Shown here one piece after another: positions 60,723-64,000 of a DNA stretch of 64,000 bases. The notes below the pieces were generated by a model, which did not search any database, was not told where the DNA came from, and saw only the letters and a list, made by a program, of their open reading frames with translations. Source of the DNA: Avena insularis (taxonomy: Eukaryota > Streptophyta > Magnoliopsida > Poales > Poaceae); NCBI GenBank assembly GCA_023614405.1, contig CM042687.1, positions 239,160,292 through 239,224,291 of the forward strand, read 5' to 3'. Made by a program: the position numbers and the translations under genes. How positions within the stretch are numbered: position 1 is the stretch's first letter; every line of letters starts with the position of its first letter.

Positions 60723-62444
60723 AGGAAGATGAAAGTAAGAAAGGAACGACATCCCAAGGGATGAGTGCTTGAATAATGTATATAGAGGGTAATTCGTATT
60801 GTAGTTTTAAAGGTTTGCCGAAATAAGTGAGGATATACTCACAAGATCAGGAAGTTCTTGTAATATAGTTGTGTAATGTAAGTGGGGGGCAAACCGTTGG
60901 AATGTTTAGTAAATTTGTAAATTATTTAAAACCTATGTATAATACATGGTATATGTTTTGTTGTTTAATGACTTTTGGATTTTCTTGAATCTTCTTGATT
61001 GGCTAGATCTGTACATGAAGTTTAATTAGGTGTGCAAATGCATGATGTAACACCCAATTATTAATTGATGTTATAGACCTAGGTAGGAATGGGAATCCGT
61101 GTAAGGGAGTGAAGAATTCCGTATACCAAGGAGGTTTACACATAAAATAAAACAACAAGAAGTAGTGAAATTAAGTTCACTAGAAATGGGTGGTATACAA
61201 ACTCGAATAAGTTGGAGTGAATGCCAGAAATATGTCGGAAATTGTAGGGTAATACATACACCCGAGGATGGTCCGCAGTCGGTAACTTGCCGCAGCAGGT
61301 ACCGGTTAAAATAGTTAATCATATCATTTTAAAAGTTACATAAAGAGCATAAAATTTGGCCTAAGTTAAGTAAGACATAAAGGAGTATAAAATTTAAAGC
61401 GATCGTTTTTCGAGACTCTTCGCGAAAATTGACCTATCAAAGTGAAAATGTCCAAATAGTAAGTAAGACAAATAATGCTGAAAGATTCACTTCGGAGATC
61501 CACAATTGTGTGGATACCCCGTACAATCTTTCATAAGACCCTAACTAGGTAGAGCATAAGCTGAACAAAGACCAACATTCTAACTATAAGGCCAATGGTT
61601 ACTATATATGTAGTTTAGAGACTATTAGTAAACCCAAGGGGGAGAGTAAATCAGTAAATAGAGGTACTATTATCTGAATCCTAGAGTAAAGGCTAGGAAA
61701 GAAATACTAACCTATGACAACTTAAGCCTTATTTTCATAGGGTTAAAAGAAGTCATCATTATAAAATTACTCCTAGAAGAATTTAAGATAATAATAAAAG
61801 ATTATCTAAAGCCTATTAAAGTAAAAACTTGAAGATAGTAAAATAGATTAATCTTAATAGGCTAACTCTAGAGGAAAACAACTCTTAAGTGATTCATAAG
61901 AGAGAATAAAGCACATCCAATTGGACAGGTGTAGAGGAACAAGAAATTCCAATAGGTATGACCTAAATGAGTTCAAATCCAATTTTGGAAGGTATACCCG
62001 TATCAACTATTCTATGACAGAACAAAAATATAGTCTTTTGACCATAACTATTGGCAAATAGAAATTTAAAACTTGTTTTAGTGAGACTTCCTAGAACTTA
62101 TATAATATAGTAAGAAAGTTCAATAATTAAGTGAAAGAGTTGGATTAGGATACCTAATTAGGATATGGAACTAAAGAAAAGACCCCAAAATTAAGGAGTT
62201 ATAATAAGTACATATCTCTAAAGGAGGATTGTAAAAGGAACTTTGAAGGATTGAGACAACAAATTGGAGATTTCAAGTATGATGAGAATTCAAGGAAAAG
62301 ATTTGGATATGGAATACTACAATTATTTCCATTTGAGGTTACCTTGGAGTTGAGAAAGGTCATCAACAATACAAGACCATTCCTCATTCCGAAATGTGAG
62401 AGTATACAAACTTCGAGGACAAAGTTTATTTTAAGGGGGGAGCC
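60723..62444 (+). other. Non-coding 3' part of element D internal region
   Basis: About 1.7 kb, AT-rich, with no convincing ORF. It ends with CTTCGAGGACAAAG and a polypurine tract TAAGGGGGGAGCC (62432-62444) at the 3' LTR. The CGAGGAC-plus-purine arrangement is common upstream of Gypsy 3' LTRs. Confidence 0.7.
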
Positions 62445-64000
62445 TGTAACATCCCAGCATTAGAGCTTAGAAATAAGCTGAACCCAGATGTGTGCATTGC
62501 ATTCATGCATAGAAAATCCGAATAATTTTCGCGCTATTGAACAAAACTTGTCAAAGTGATTGAAGCTTCTCTCAACTTGATGTAATTGAAGTAGATCATC
62601 AAGTTGACTGCGATAAGTTTCAATATGACCTTTGCTAAAACTTTATTTGGGTAAACATGATTTGATCTAAGGGTAGATCAAATATAATAAAATTAAACCA
62701 TTACACATTTAATGATTGTAATTAGATCCATAGGTGATCACATCCTAGTATTCATTATAATAACTCATGAATACCAAGTAACAAGAATGTAATAACTAAC
62801 TATTGACCTATTCAACCTTATCTATTATACCATGAGAAACATGGTAACACTTCACCCTAACTCTTTAGTTAGGAAGGAAACTAAGCCAAGACTATTCACC
62901 CCATATCTTTCTTTCCATATCAATCCTTACCATCTCTATTAAACCCTATTCTCATATTTGTTGTTCATCAAAGTTGAGTAATCAACTATTGATTTACCAA
63001 TTCTTAACCCATTAATTATTAATCTATCAACTCATCTCCATATCAAAGCATTCACTTAAAGCCTATAAAGAAAATAGTAAGAAGAGGTAAGTAGTAATGC
63101 TAAATTTGATATCATCTATAGGATGGGAGTGATTGAAGGTAATCAAATCAATATGGTAACTGAAGGAGTTAACTCACTACTGAATATACAGAAGAGTTAT
63201 ATGGAAGATCTAATTATATGGTAACAAATAGGATTATAAGGATGAACATTGAAGATAGAGACCAAAGAGTAATACTATGGGACTAAGTAGGTATAGTCCA
63301 TGAATAACATTCCCTAATCCACTAGAGATATTAATAAGATAATTTCAATACAACTGTAATGTATTGAGGAAGCCTTGATTAGCTAATTGGAAACCTAAAC
63401 CATAAAGGATCAAAGGATTATAATGATCATGCTTTAGTCACCAAGATTGAATGATTATATCCAGTATAAGTGACATTGTTGGGTAAAACATGGTTGAACT
63501 CTAATATGAGATATTGGAGTCAAGTAGAGATAAGATAGTATGATTAGGATGATGTTAGAGCAGCATTGAATTATAGATTTAGTATTTTCCTCTTGGGAAA
63601 TATTAAACACTTGAGGTGAAGTAGGATTTGATATATATATATTAGAGTAATGTTGGTGATGGATGATTAAGGAAGAGTACGAATGGAGTTAGAAGTAAAT
63701 ATTTGTTAAATTAGAGGTTATCAGCAATAGAGTAGTAGATATAACCAAGTATAGATATAAGAGAATTAGGAAAGGTTTTTAGTGTCAAGCTTATTGGATT
63801 TATAAATGGATTTAGAAGAATTAAAGGTGGATAAGAATATTATTGTGTAGCAGAGCTCATTATGTTAGCACATGATGATGGATATGAAGGAGTAGTATAT
63901 CTAGGAAAGGAATTCTTTAAGTAGAAGTCAAGAATTCTGAATTAGGGAAGATAGGAAATCTTGGTAAACACTAAACCCTAAATCTATAATCAAACATAAT
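62445..64000 (+). repeat. 3' LTR of element D, first 1.56 kb (cut by window edge)
   Basis: It starts TGTAACATCCCAGC and is collinear with 23318-24789 then 28808-28915, skipping E. This provides the empty-site proof for E's insertion. Confidence 0.93.

Larger units (their letters stand above)
23318..64000 (+). mobile_element. Element D: non-autonomous element with very long LTRs, host of E, H and I; continues off the right edge
   Basis: The 5' LTR starts TGTAACATCCCAGC at 23318 and the 3' LTR begins with the same sequence at 62445. The PBS (initiator-Met type) is at 59353-59364. The 5' LTR is interrupted by E, H and I. Removing them and one copy of each duplication leaves about 6.4 kb of LTR, then 3.1 kb of internal DNA with one ORF of unknown function and no pol. 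The left flank is ATAAG (23313-23317); the right duplication is off the window. The large LTR/internal ratio is LARD-like. Confidence 0.8.

Overview
This window is repeat-rich DNA from a large plant genome, most likely a grass and probably Pooideae/Triticeae-like. The evidence is the style of its LTR retrotransposons: Gypsy LTRs starting TGATACGTC with a tRNA-Asp primer site, and Tat-lineage Gypsy elements with an antisense gene. I find no host gene, no tRNA or rRNA gene and no CRISPR array. The species cannot be named from sequence alone.

Layout. Almost every base can be assigned to nested LTR elements around one 0.5-kb scrap of older retrotransposon coding sequence (22808-23317). Left of the scrap lies element A (+), a non-autonomous Gypsy with tRNA-Asp PBS; its 5' LTR resumes at 8480 and its 3' LTR is 21241-22807. 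Two long solo LTRs of one family sit inside A: F (10779-13964, -) and G (15953-20379, +). Element B (+, 3' LTR 7128-8479) is related to A and interrupts A's 5' LTR. Element C (-, LTR 2550-3047, gag and the start of protease) interrupts B's 5' LTR and runs off the left edge.

Right of the scrap lies element D (+), with a very long LTR (about 6.4 kb after removing insertions) starting at 23318 and ending near 59350. Its PBS is at 59353 and its 3' LTR starts at 62445 and runs off the right edge. D's 5' LTR contains three insertions: E (24790-28807, -, same solo-LTR family as F and G), H (29759-42159, a LARD-like element with 4.67-kb LTRs and almost no coding capacity) and I (45305-58490, a Tat-lineage Gypsy with gag, protease, RT, two RNase H regions and integrase, all degraded). 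E, F, G, H and I each have perfect 5-bp target-site duplications (TSDs).

How the parts relate. Only I and C carry recognisable gag-pol. A, B, D and H lack pol and would have needed enzymes from relatives. A and B share an uncharacterised ORF ending in a hydrophobic segment, D carries an uncharacterised ORF of about 380 codons, and H keeps only a chromodomain-like tail. Element I has on its opposite strand, between integrase and 3' LTR, a decayed six-exon gene with clear GT-AG introns. Most in-frame stops look like C-to-T changes, as expected for methylated, silenced repeats. The features most worth follow-up are D's ORF, the antisense gene and duplicated gag module of I, and internal copies of polypurine-tract-like sequence in I, A and B.
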